DNA of 64,000 nt from Paenibacillus terrigena DSM 21567 (GTDB lineage Bacteria; Bacillota; Bacilli; Paenibacillales; Paenibacillaceae). The translations under genes and the position numbers were made by a program. The stretch's first letter is position 1; each line of letters starts with the position of its first letter. Positions 8,033 to 16,582 of the stretch are shown piece by piece. Location of the stretch: the NCBI RefSeq assembly GCF_000374845.1, contig NZ_KB895412.1:62001-126000 (forward strand), read 5' to 3'. The notes under the pieces were generated by a model. It made no database searches. It saw nothing but the letters and a program-made list of their open reading frames with translations, and was not told the origin of the DNA.

Positions 8033-9670
8033 TTATCCCCTCTTCATTGTTGGTGGAATTTCGAATGGATCAATCATAGCCTCAATAACAACCGTTCTAT
8101 TTGCAAGTTTAGCTTGTTCTATCGCATCTGCTAGCTCCTCAGCATCGAAACATTTGAAAGAAAGAGCCCCCATGGATTCTGCAAACTTTTGAACATCTAA
8201 CATCGTGTTATAAACAGTTCCCACAGCTTTTCCTAAGTGCAAAGTCATTCCTGTATCAACCATATCGATTTTGCCATTATTGAAAACGACAAAAATGACA
8301 TTAGCACCGTAGTTTACAGCAGTAGAAATCTCAGTTCCATGCATAAAGGTGCATCCGTCCCCGGTTAAGCAAACAATCTTAGCTTTGGGATTTGAAAGCT
8401 TGGCTCCAATAGAATACCCTATAGCATGGCCCATTGTACCGAACACATCATCAAAATAAAAAGAACCGGGTATCTTGACGTCATAATATTTTATTGCGTA
8501 AAAAGTATGGCTTCCATCATCGCCAAAAATGATCGTATCTTCATCTAAAGCAGCACTCATTACTTTAACAGCTTCAACTGCAGACATTGGAGTTTTACTT
8601 TCAGTAGAAGGTTCTTTGATTTTATAATCATCCATATTAAAGGGCATTTTAGTTATTTCTTTGTAATTAAGTTTATCAAATAGCGCATTTAGATTTGTTT
8701 TAATATCACCAACAATAGGTAATGTTTCTACCTCAATAGTTTTACCTATGAAAGTTTGGTCAAAATCGAATTGAATGACGTTTTTCGGAAAATTGGAAGG
8801 TTTTAGACCGGCAATGGACATATCGGAAAGCTTGGTTCCAATGACGATCATCAAATCTAAACCGCATTCAACGTATGTACTAGATTCCTCAGTCCCCCCA
8901 AGACCGTATGCCCCCAATGACAAATGGTGATTACTCTCAAATACGCCCTTACCTCCTGGCGTGGTCATGACTGGAATGTTGAAAATCTCGGCTAACATTT
9001 TCACTTCTCGATATGCCCTGCTCGAATGTACGCCTTTGCCTAGAAAAATAACTTTTTTACCAGGACGATTTATTAAATCCTTACACTTATCTAAGTTTGG
9101 AGCAACAGGATAAATAACCTCAGGTAAGTCAATTTCAAATTCAGCTATACTTTCAGCTAAAACGTCTGCGGCTATGGATAGATGAACAGGGCCTTTAACT
9201 CCTGAGTAGGCTTTTTCTATGGCATGCTGAAAATAAGACTTAAAAGTATCCGCTCTTTCCACTCTGGCGCTAAACTTTGTCACAGGTTCAAACATTTTAA
9301 CAATATCCGTTCCAAACATCGTTGAGTCTTGACCTAATGCTTTACCTGAATCTTTGATAGAAGGATGTCCAGTAATAAATAGAACAGGAAGATGAGATGC
9401 TCTTGCTTGACCGGCAGATGTCAAAAGATTAGTACCACCTGGACCCGATGTACCAATAGCAACGGCCAATTTATTAGTCATTAATGCATAACCAGCAGCC
9501 TCGAATCCAGCCCCCGACTCATGCTTGGACAATACGAACTCAATACCGTTATTATATAAATCAAGAATGAGTGGAGTGACTGGTTTGCCTGGAATGCCAA
9601 ATATGTGGTTGATCCCCCACTTTTTAAAGTGGATTGCTAATATCTCGGAAATTTTTTTCATTTTAACCAT
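8033..9670 (-). CDS. Thiamine-pyrophosphate-dependent enzyme of the acetolactate synthase family
   Basis: 545 residues in the three-domain order of the acetohydroxyacid synthase / oxalyl-CoA decarboxylase superfamily. The N-terminal pyrimidine-binding domain has the catalytic Glu51 in 'KHESGAGFEAAGYA' and 'GTSGPGGTN'. A central Rossmann-like domain (about 190-330) follows. The C-terminal PP-binding domain carries the 'LTGDGCTFMHG...VVFNN' TPP/Mg motif near 434-462. Such enzymes decarboxylate or ligate 2-keto acids. It overlaps the upstream GGDEF-EAL gene by 8 bp, and 2 bp separate it from the CMD gene. ATG at 9661 is an equally plausible start. It does not look like the housekeeping IlvB, since no small-subunit gene is adjacent. 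Substrate unknown. Confidence 0.85.
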   Translation of the reverse strand: MVKMKKISEILAIHFKKWGINHIFGIPGKPVTPLILDLYNNGIEFVLSKHESGAGFEAAGYALMTNKLAVAIGTSGPGGTNLLTSAGQARASHLPVLFITGHPSIKDSGKALGQDSTMFGTDIVKMFEPVTKFSARVERADTFKSYFQHAIEKAYSGVKGPVHLSIAADVLAESIAEFEIDLPEVIYPVAPNLDKCKDLINRPGKKVIFLGKGVHSSRAYREVKMLAEIFNIPVMTTPGGKGVFESNHHLSLGAYGLGGTEESSTYVECGLDLMIVIGTKLSDMSIAGLKPSNFPKNVIQFDFDQTFIGKTIEVETLPIVGDIKTNLNALFDKLNYKEITKMPFNMDDYKIKEPSTESKTPMSAVEAVKVMSAALDEDTIIFGDDGSHTFYAIKYYDVKIPGSFYFDDVFGTMGHAIGYSIGAKLSNPKAKIVCLTGDGCTFMHGTEISTAVNYGANVIFVVFNNGKIDMVDTGMTLHLGKAVGTVYNTMLDVQKFAESMGALSFKCFDAEELADAIEQAKLANRTVVIEAMIDPFEIPPTMKRG

Positions 9671-11951
9671 CCATTTCGACTGAGTAATTGATTTTTATAT
9701 CGTCATTCAGTTGATAAAACGACTTTTCAAAATCATCGACAGAAAGAGGCTTACTAAAATAATATCCTTGAATAACATCGCATTTTTTCATTTGTAAAAA
9801 ATTGAGCTGATCTTTTGTTTCTACACCCTCTGCTACAACATCTAAATTTAAATTGTGTGCCATTGAAATAATTGTGCTAACAATATTTGAATCATTTTTA
9901 TCCAACATGATGTCTCTGACAAAGGATTTGTCTATTTTTAAAGTATGAATAGGGAACTTCTTTAAATAATTCAAAGAGCTGTAACCGGTACCGAAATCAT
10001 CAATACTAATTCTTACTCCTAAAGCGTTCAATTGACCCAAAACATTTATCGCACGCTCAACATCCATGGTCATCGTCTCCGTAATTTCTAACTCCAAATA
10101 ATTAGGATCCATTCCGGTTTCAATTAAGGTATTGGAAATGACTTCAACTAAGTTATCCTTTAAAAATTGCTGTGAAGAAAGATTGACCGCTATTCTAAAT
10201 TTAGGAAACCCCATTTCAACCCACCGCTTACTTTGATCACAGACCTCACTTAATACCCATTCACCAACTTGAGAAATTAATCCGTTTTCCTCTAAAATCG
10301 GAATAAATACATCTGGCGATACAATACCATAGTCTGGACTGTTCCATCTTAGGAGAGCTTCTGCTCCAATGATTTTCTTATTAATTAAGTCAACTTGCGG
10401 TTGATAGTACACGATAAATTCTTTATTTTCTAAAGCCTCTCTTAATGAAACTTCCAATGATAGTTTATCTTTTTCATTAGAATTGGACTTCATATTTGAA
10501 TCGAATAGGGTATAATTATTCCTTCCCTTTGATTTCGACTTATACATTGCATTATCTGCGTAAACCATAAACGTTTCAGCGTCAGTCCCATCATTGGGAT
10601 AGATTGCTATACCGATACTCGCAGTTACATGGAACTTGGAACCATTAATAGTGAAGGGAGTGTCAAATAAGTCAATAATTTGCTTACCTATGTGAGTAAC
10701 TTCTTTTTGCCCATTAAGGTTATGAAATAAGAAAATGAATTCGTCTCCGCCCATTCTGAATACCTTTCCATTATCACCTAAAAATTGTGTCAGTTTACTG
10801 GAAACTTGCTTTAGTAATATATCACCATTGGAATGTCCAAAAGCATCATTAATCGTTTTAAAGTGATCTAAATCCAAGAACATAAGTGCCAAATCAATAT
10901 TTTTGCCAGAAGTTAGAGATGAAGAAATATGATAATTTAATGTTTCATGAAGTGAGCGTCTATTTGGTAATGATGTTAATTCATCGTGATAGGCTAAATA
11001 GTTGTGCCGTTCTTCATTTAAATAACGTTCTGTAATATCTCTAAGTTGAGAGTATGAACCAATAAAATTATTTGTTTCATCATAGATGGGTTGAGCGTCG
11101 AATAAACAAACTACTTTTTGATTATCTACGGTTCTTAAAATCATTTGCACATTATCAAAACTCTGTTTGTTTTGTATTACTTGTTTCATGTGACTACTTA
11201 CTAGACATTCTGGGTTGTGTTCACTTCTATCAACAATATTGGTATCTTTGTGAATACTGAATGTTTCGACCACAAAATCGTTTACTGAACTAATGATGCC
11301 ATCAGCATTTGTGATGATAATGCCATTTCTATTTTTATTAACCATAATCTGATTTAACATATCTAGCTTTCTATTCTGTTTCCTAAGTAAAAGCTCTCTC
11401 TCAATAGAGTCAACAACTGTAGATAACATGGTTAAGAAAAATGGATTATGCAATTCAGTTGCAGTCATAATACATATACTTCCAAGTAAATTGTTGATAT
11501 CTGTGTAATGAAAGGCCACTCCATAGCACGCTGAGTCATGAAGGATCGTATGGAAATGATTTGAACCTATGATTTGAACCGGGTGGCATTGTTGAAGAGA
11601 TAAGCTCACGACATTCGTACCCATATCTTCTTGAGTAAATTGTGCGCCTACTTGTATACCTAATTGTTGAATTGTTTTTTTTATGGTTTCATCGCCAACC
11701 ATATGTAGCAAATATCCATTTTCGTCAGATATTACAATTATTATAGGTGTTCCGCTTAACGAGTTTAAAATCTTTTTTGAGAAAAAATCAACAACGGATA
11801 AAATTTCACTATACGTGTTTCTTTTTTTCAACAATTCTTGTTCTGACATAGAACGTTTCGGTATTCTAATTTCATTTGGATCCATTCCTGCCTCAATACA
11901 TCTCCGCTTAGACTCAACAATATAGTCCTGTTCATGATTCAGTTGTGTCAT
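9663..11951 (-). CDS. GAF-PAS-GGDEF-EAL cyclic-di-GMP signalling protein
   Basis: About 762 residues. An N-terminal GAF domain (about 35-190) resembles the sensor of AcoR-type sigma-54 activators. A PAS domain (about 200-310), a GGDEF domain (about 325-490; intact 'RMGGDEF') and a complete EAL domain (about 505-750; 'EALLR', 'LEITETM', 'IDDFGTGYSSL', 'VVAEGVET', 'QGYYFSKP') follow. Both catalytic halves look intact, so it may make and degrade c-di-GMP. The usual RxxD inhibitory site ahead of GGDEF is absent. No membrane segments are seen. The ATG at 11951 follows GGTGGTGA; a GTG at 11963 is possible. Its stop overlaps the start of the TPP enzyme gene, an unusual pairing that suggests the GAF domain senses a related metabolite. 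Confidence 0.9.
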   Translation of the reverse strand: MTQLNHEQDYIVESKRRCIEAGMDPNEIRIPKRSMSEQELLKKRNTYSEILSVVDFFSKKILNSLSGTPIIIVISDENGYLLHMVGDETIKKTIQQLGIQVGAQFTQEDMGTNVVSLSLQQCHPVQIIGSNHFHTILHDSACYGVAFHYTDINNLLGSICIMTATELHNPFFLTMLSTVVDSIERELLLRKQNRKLDMLNQIMVNKNRNGIIITNADGIISSVNDFVVETFSIHKDTNIVDRSEHNPECLVSSHMKQVIQNKQSFDNVQMILRTVDNQKVVCLFDAQPIYDETNNFIGSYSQLRDITERYLNEERHNYLAYHDELTSLPNRRSLHETLNYHISSSLTSGKNIDLALMFLDLDHFKTINDAFGHSNGDILLKQVSSKLTQFLGDNGKVFRMGGDEFIFLFHNLNGQKEVTHIGKQIIDLFDTPFTINGSKFHVTASIGIAIYPNDGTDAETFMVYADNAMYKSKSKGRNNYTLFDSNMKSNSNEKDKLSLEVSLREALENKEFIVYYQPQVDLINKKIIGAEALLRWNSPDYGIVSPDVFIPILEENGLISQVGEWVLSEVCDQSKRWVEMGFPKFRIAVNLSSQQFLKDNLVEVISNTLIETGMDPNYLELEITETMTMDVERAINVLGQLNALGVRISIDDFGTGYSSLNYLKKFPIHTLKIDKSFVRDIMLDKNDSNIVSTIISMAHNLNLDVVAEGVETKDQLNFLQMKKCDVIQGYYFSKPLSVDDFEKSFYQLNDDIKINYSVEMDG

Positions 11952-12321
11952 TATAATCACCACCGTTAATTTTTAGCTTTTTATTTAACGTGAATCCATG
12001 AACTCTACTTCATGAAATACATAGAAGCTATCAATTTTACTGTTTTTAAACATCCGAGACATAACCAGTTTGTGAGTGAATGCAGAATCTATTTCTAGTA
12101 ATCATATCTTCCATTGTTATTCGACAAAAAGAGACATTACCCTGCAACAATAAATTTAGGACTTTAGCAATAATTGATATTGCAGTTAAGGTTGCCTAAC
12201 TTTATTTCGTTAGTTAAGTTAGCGCAATGGTTCTCTGAGCTGAGTAGATGAACTTCGAGAAGGTGTCGCTTAGTGTTTAATGGGTATTTACATACAATAA
12301 CGGCCCATCCGCCAAGTTATT

Positions 12322-12359
12322 GGCGAAACAGGAACCATTAGCTCCTGCACCGCCTTTTT
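12322..12359 (+). terminator. Orphan intrinsic terminator, possible small-RNA end
   Basis: GGCG-aaa-CAGGA, 9-nt loop, TCCTG-cac-CGCC, then TTTTT. The two stem segments flank a symmetric internal loop. No plus-strand gene lies upstream, so it may end a small transcript from about 12.2-12.3 kb. Confidence 0.5.
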
Positions 12360-12400
12360 GCTTAAAGCAGTTAAGCCCCTTTATTATGAAGTGACCCTAT

Positions 12401-12455
12401 AAATTTCGCCGTTAGACCCGTTACGCTGAACCGTATCATAAGTAGGGCGAAATTT
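12401..12455. repeat. Complete copy of the dispersed 55-bp element with 10-bp inverted ends
   Basis: AAATTTCGCC (12401-12410) and GGCGAAATTT (12446-12455) are perfect inverted ends around a core GTTAGACCCGTTACGCTG, AACCGTATCATAAGTAG. Partial copies of the same core are found at 4712, 5861, 7479, 26439, 54153 and 58274. Confidence 0.85.
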
Positions 12456-12577
12456 TTACATTGACCTCCTTCTAATCGTTGTCCAACAGTGCATACTGAA
12501 CCACGCTGCCGAATACTTAGTATGGTGCTGACGCCTTTCATAATGCATAATAAGTGGAAGGGAAGGGGGAGTGATTT

Positions 12578-13249
12578 GTGCCGAACATTAAGGTGCTTAT
12601 TGCCGACGACAATTCATTCATTCGCGAAGGGCTGAGAATTATTCTAACCACGTTTGAAGGATTTGAGGTTGTGGCCACGGTTCAGAATGGACAGGAGGCT
12701 GTTGCCTATTGCGAGCGGCATGAGGTCGATGTAGCGCTGCTTGACGTGCGAATGCCGGAAATGAACGGAGTGGAAGCGACCAAGCTGATCGTCGAGCGTA
12801 CAGCAACAAGGCCGCTGATTTTGACGACGTTTGATGATGACGAATATATAAGGGATGCAATTACATACGGGGCCAAGGGCTATTTGCTGAAAAATAACAA
12901 CCCCGAGCGGATCAGCGATGCGATTAAAACCGTGTATTACGGTCATAATGTGCTGCAGGATACGGTATTAGACAAGTTGAAATCGGATGTTGCTGGGGGA
13001 AAGACGGTGAAGGACACAGAGCCGCCCGCACTTAACCAAGGGCCCGGGATCGACAAGAGCCTCTTTACGGAAAGAGAACTGGATATCATGGCGCTGATCG
13101 CCAAGGGACGGACAAACAAGGAAATTTCCAAACAGATCTATATCTCTGAGGGCACCATTGCCAATCACGTTACTTCTATATTAGGCAAGACGGGCCTCAC
13201 GCACCGCACCCAAATCGCCATTTACTATTTGACAGGTGAATTGACCTGA
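12578..13249 (+). CDS. NarL/LuxR-type response regulator (Lnr-like operon)
   Basis: 223 residues. Receiver domain 1-120 with acidic pocket D10/D11, phospho-acceptor D56 in 'LLDVRMPE', switch Thr in 'ILTTF' and Lys in 'GYLLKN'. The C-terminal LuxR-type HTH (about 160-220) contains 'FTERELDIMALIAKGRTNKEISKQIYISEGTIANHV'. The GTG start is supported by AAGGGGGAG. Its stop shares one base with the start of the histidine kinase gene. It is the first gene of a regulator-kinase-ABC operon like B. subtilis LnrJK-LnrLMN (YfiJK-YfiLMN), so it probably activates the exporter genes at 14504-17730 on sensing a membrane-active compound. Confidence 0.92.
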   Translation: MPNIKVLIADDNSFIREGLRIILTTFEGFEVVATVQNGQEAVAYCERHEVDVALLDVRMPEMNGVEATKLIVERTATRPLILTTFDDDEYIRDAITYGAKGYLLKNNNPERISDAIKTVYYGHNVLQDTVLDKLKSDVAGGKTVKDTEPPALNQGPGIDKSLFTERELDIMALIAKGRTNKEISKQIYISEGTIANHVTSILGKTGLTHRTQIAIYYLTGELT

Positions 13250-14376
13250 TGAGCGAACCAAGAGATGCATCGGAACTATTGAAGATCGGCTATAAAGTGG
13301 CCCTACTTGTCTTTACAGTCGGCCAATCCCTATCATCTGAAACGAGCATAACGCCCTGGTATATTTTATCCGTATTATTATATCTAAGTACGAACCTGCT
13401 GTTTTATATGTTGAAAAAAGAGAGCTTTCGCCTCCTCGTCGCTGTGCTATCCATAGGAATAGCTATCGCCATGTTCCAGGATCATCCGCTGGTGATTTTG
13501 CTGCTTCCGGCTCATCTTTATGAGTTGGCGTCAATCTTTGTCGGTAAACAAGGAATTGCGTCGTCCCTCCTCATGATGATCCCCTTATTACTCGTGCCAC
13601 GGCAACTAATGCTTCTCTACATACTCATTGCGGCAGTGACTCTGATCTATTTTTCCACACTAAAGTTATACGATAACAAGCTGCGCGGACAGCACTCCGA
13701 ACTGGAGCGAATGCGCGGCGATCTTGAACGGGTGCACACTCGGCTGCAGGAAAATAACGAGTTTCTGCGGCAAGCGGAATATACGCTTAAGCTGGAGGAG
13801 CGCAACCGATTGTCCCAGGACATCCACGATAACATCGGACACGCGATGACCAGCGCACTGATCCAGATGGAGGCGGCAAAGCGTTTAATCAAGATCAATT
13901 CAGACCAAGCGTCGTTGCTGCTGGACAATGCTATCCATATATCGAAAGAGGGCATCGAAAGCATTCGTTTCGATCTGAAGAAGATGAAGCCGCCTACGGA
14001 ACAGATGGGCGTCAACCGGATGAAATTGTTCATTGATGAATTTTCGGACAAATACCCGATCCGTACGGCATTTACCTATGAAGGAAATATGGATTTCATC
14101 TCGCCGATCCATTGGAAGATCATCCAAGATAATATGAAAGAGGCATTCACTAATATGATGAAGTACGCCGGAGCTACCGCGGTTTCAATCCATGTTCAGG
14201 TGCTACCTCTACTAATTAAGGCTACAGTTACTGACAATGGCCAAGGGAAAGGAAAGATCGTGAAGGGACTCGGTATTATTGGAATGGAGGAAAGGGCGGC
14301 GACAGTAGGAGGAAAGGTCATTGTCGACGGTTCGCGGGGGTTTTCGGTCACAACGTTAATACCATATACCCCATGA
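13249..14376 (+). CDS. NarL-type sensor histidine kinase (Lnr-like operon)
   Basis: 375 residues. The N-terminal half is hydrophobic with about five to six membrane spans (residues 12-135) and almost no extracytoplasmic domain, an intramembrane-sensing layout. A coiled-coil-like linker (145-180) leads to the HisKA_3 dimerisation domain with phospho-acceptor H193 in 'DIHDNIGHAMTSAL'. The HATPase_c domain follows ('NMKEAFTNMMKYAGA', 'TDNGQGKG', 'GLGIIGMEERA'). It is coupled to the response-regulator gene by a one-base stop/start overlap. Such kinases detect antibiotics or damage in the membrane plane and control the adjacent ABC exporter; by analogy with LnrJ the signal could be a polyene-like lipid-active compound. 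Confidence 0.9.
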   Translation: MSEPRDASELLKIGYKVALLVFTVGQSLSSETSITPWYILSVLLYLSTNLLFYMLKKESFRLLVAVLSIGIAIAMFQDHPLVILLLPAHLYELASIFVGKQGIASSLLMMIPLLLVPRQLMLLYILIAAVTLIYFSTLKLYDNKLRGQHSELERMRGDLERVHTRLQENNEFLRQAEYTLKLEERNRLSQDIHDNIGHAMTSALIQMEAAKRLIKINSDQASLLLDNAIHISKEGIESIRFDLKKMKPPTEQMGVNRMKLFIDEFSDKYPIRTAFTYEGNMDFISPIHWKIIQDNMKEAFTNMMKYAGATAVSIHVQVLPLLIKATVTDNGQGKGKIVKGLGIIGMEERAATVGGKVIVDGSRGFSVTTLIPYTP

Positions 14377-14455
14377 ATGTTTGAAGGGTGATAACATGAA
14401 TAAATTCATGGGAAGAGGATGAACTTGTGCACTTCTGCAAGGACGTCCTTTTTTT
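14370..14455 (+). promoter_or_regulatory. Alternative hairpins between kinase and ABC genes, possible attenuator
   Basis: CCCATGAAT (14370-14378, overlapping the kinase stop) can pair with ATTCATGGG (14404-14412), while CATGAAT (14395-14401) can pair with the same strand. AAGGACGTCCTT followed by seven T (about 14438-14455) then looks like a short terminator. These mutually exclusive pairings suggest control between the two halves of the operon. Confidence 0.4.
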
Positions 14456-14503
14456 GTACGATAAGAACATCAGAAACGGACATAACGGGAGGGTGAAACA
14501 ACG

Positions 14504-15442
14504 GTGAACATGCTGGAAATCAAACAGTTAACGAAAAAATTCGGAGAATATACCGCCGTGGACAATTTATCGCTATCGGTGCAAGAGGGAGAAATTTTCG
14601 GGTTTTTGGGCCCTAATGGCGCAGGCAAGAGCACGACGATTCATATGGCTACTTCCTTGCTCTCCGCGACGAAAGGTGAAATCGAGATCATGGGCCGGAA
14701 TATCACCAAGCACAGTAGGTTTGCGAAGCAGGCGATCGGCTTCGTGCCACAGGATTTAGCGATCTATGAAGATATGACTGCTTATGAGAATGTACACTTT
14801 TTTGCCGGGCTATATGGATTAAGAGGAGCAGAGCTGAAACGCAGCGCAATCGAAGCCTTGGAATTCGTAGGCCTTGCTGATCGGCAGGGGAGCTATCCGA
14901 AGAGCTTCTCAGGTGGAATGAAGAGAAGGCTGAATATCGCCTGCGCGATTGCTCACAGACCTAAGCTGATCATAATGGATGAGCCGACGGTGGGTATCGA
15001 TCCGCAATCCCGCAATTATATCTTGAACTCGGTTCGGAAGCTGAATCGAAGGGGCAGTACAATCATTTATACGAGTCATTATATGGAGGAAGTTGAAGAA
15101 ATCTGCTCGCAGATCGCGATTATCGACCATGGGAAGATCATTGCGGAAGGGACGAAGGCAGAGCTTAAGGCGATTATTACGAATCAGAAAAATATTAGCA
15201 TTACAGTTCGATCGACCGAACGTCTTCCGATGGAACAGTTGAAAAGCATTGTCGGTGTGAACACGGTCGAAGCGGCGGAACAGACGATTAACATCAGCTC
15301 CGCTGTAGAAATCAACAACTTAAATCCAATCATTCAGCTGCTTGTGGCAAGCGGCGTGGAAATTCGCGGCGTGGAAGCACAGGAGCCCAGTCTGGAGACC
15401 GTGTTCCTGACTTTAACCGGCCGAACGCTGCGAGACGAGTAA
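14504..15442 (+). CDS. ABC-2 exporter ATPase (LnrL/DrrA-like)
   Basis: 312 residues. One ABC domain has Walker A GPNGAGKST (about 38-46), a Q-loop in 'FVPQDLAIYE', signature SFSGGMKRR, Walker B 'LIIMDEPTVGIDP' and a switch His in 'YTSHYMEEVEE'. A C-terminal extension typical of DrrA-type drug-exporter ATPases follows. A GTG at 14504 or ATG at 14510 follows GGGAGGGTGA. It powers the two permeases encoded next (15488, 16582), and together they would export a drug or membrane-active compound. Expression is presumably driven by the upstream two-component system. Confidence 0.92.
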   Translation: MNMLEIKQLTKKFGEYTAVDNLSLSVQEGEIFGFLGPNGAGKSTTIHMATSLLSATKGEIEIMGRNITKHSRFAKQAIGFVPQDLAIYEDMTAYENVHFFAGLYGLRGAELKRSAIEALEFVGLADRQGSYPKSFSGGMKRRLNIACAIAHRPKLIIMDEPTVGIDPQSRNYILNSVRKLNRRGSTIIYTSHYMEEVEEICSQIAIIDHGKIIAEGTKAELKAIITNQKNISITVRSTERLPMEQLKSIVGVNTVEAAEQTINISSAVEINNLNPIIQLLVASGVEIRGVEAQEPSLETVFLTLTGRTLRDE

Positions 15443-15487
15443 TCAAGGGTCATATTACGAATACGAAAGAGGAAGGGGGCGGGACGA

Positions 15488-16582
15488 ATGAACATTCTGC
15501 GGATCGCCGGGAAAGAATTGAAGGTATTTAGGGATATCAAAATGCTGCTGTTTATGTTGGCGACACCTGTCCTGCTGATGCTCATTTTGGGAACGGCGCT
15601 CTCCGGTAATTTCCACGGAACCGTGAAGGTCGATCCGATACGCGTGTTATATAGCTATAACAGTACTAGCAGTGCGGTAGGGAAGCAATGGGAGGCTTTT
15701 CTGCTGGAAGCGAAGGCCTCCGGCATTCGCTTCGAGGAGGCCACAAGCAGAACGGAAACGGACGTCGTCAAGGATGTGCAAAATGGTCTTTATACGGGTT
15801 ATGCGCGGATCGCTGATAAGGGAATCAGCTATTACGGCAACAGCGGAAGCGGGAAGGAAAATGGTATCGTTCAGGGCCTATTGGCGGCGTTAGCGGATCG
15901 CTATAGATTGACGATAACAGAGACCGGCCTTTCCGCATCAAATGGAAATTATGTGACCGAAGCCTCGGTCGATGCGGTTAGACAGCCTGGGGGCTTGGAC
16001 TATTTTGCCGTTGCGGTGACAACCATGATCATCCTGTACAGTGCATTAACGGCTGGGCAATTAATCGAAACGGAAAGAAGCAGGCATACCGATCTCCGTC
16101 TGTTGGTATCACCGGTCACGAAAGGAGAAATTTTCGCAGGGAAAATCGTCGGGACACTCGTGCTTAATGCAATATTTGTCGCGATTATCGTGCTGCTCAG
16201 CAAATATATGTTCGGCGCGAATTGGGGAGAACATCTGTGGCTTGTTTTCCTTGTCTTATTAACTGAAATTGTATTGGCCCTCAGCCTTGGACTCGGCGTA
16301 GGCTATTGCCTGAAGGGCAACGCAGCTGGAAGTGTACTTATGATCGTTATCCAAGCGGCGGCGTTTGTGGGAGGGGCTTATACGCCGGTCGATCAAACGA
16401 CGGGAATGATGAATTTCCTTTCCCGATATTCCCCGTTGCATTGGTCTAATGATGCTATTTTGCAAATTATTTATGCGGGGAACCTTATGGCGGCGCCTCC
16501 GGCCATGATGCTTAACCTGGGATGTTCGATACTGCTGCTTGCCCTGGCAATTGTCCTAATGAGAAGAAGGGAGGGGTTGTAA
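15488..16582 (+). CDS. ABC-2 type permease 1 (LnrM-like)
   Basis: 364 residues in the ABC-2 membrane layout: one N-terminal span ('MLLFMLATPVLLMLILGTAL'), a large extracytoplasmic loop (about 45-170) and five C-terminal spans (about 172-360). Forms the exporter channel with the downstream permease and the upstream ATPase. GAAGGGGGCGGGACGA precedes the ATG. Its TAA stop overlaps the next ATG (TAATG), indicating coupled translation and a heterodimeric channel. Confidence 0.9.
   Translation: MNILRIAGKELKVFRDIKMLLFMLATPVLLMLILGTALSGNFHGTVKVDPIRVLYSYNSTSSAVGKQWEAFLLEAKASGIRFEEATSRTETDVVKDVQNGLYTGYARIADKGISYYGNSGSGKENGIVQGLLAALADRYRLTITETGLSASNGNYVTEASVDAVRQPGGLDYFAVAVTTMIILYSALTAGQLIETERSRHTDLRLLVSPVTKGEIFAGKIVGTLVLNAIFVAIIVLLSKYMFGANWGEHLWLVFLVLLTEIVLALSLGLGVGYCLKGNAAGSVLMIVIQAAAFVGGAYTPVDQTTGMMNFLSRYSPLHWSNDAILQIIYAGNLMAAPPAMMLNLGCSILLLALAIVLMRRREGL

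Larger units (their letters stand above)
11952..12577. other. 626-bp gene-free region with repeats and an orphan terminator
   Basis: I find no credible coding sequence. It contains a plus-strand hairpin followed by five T (12322-12359), the complete palindromic-end element (12401-12455), a related fragment (12499-12520) and the ribosome binding site of the response-regulator gene. Confidence 0.5.

Noticed and set aside
7587-8134. Plus-strand frames opposite the CMD and TPP genes
   Set aside because: They lie antisense to well-supported genes, without ribosome binding sites.
16522-16582. Longer N-terminus for the second exporter permease
   Set aside because: The extra 20 residues lie inside the first permease gene; the ATG at 16582 has a strong ribosome binding site and TAATG overlap.
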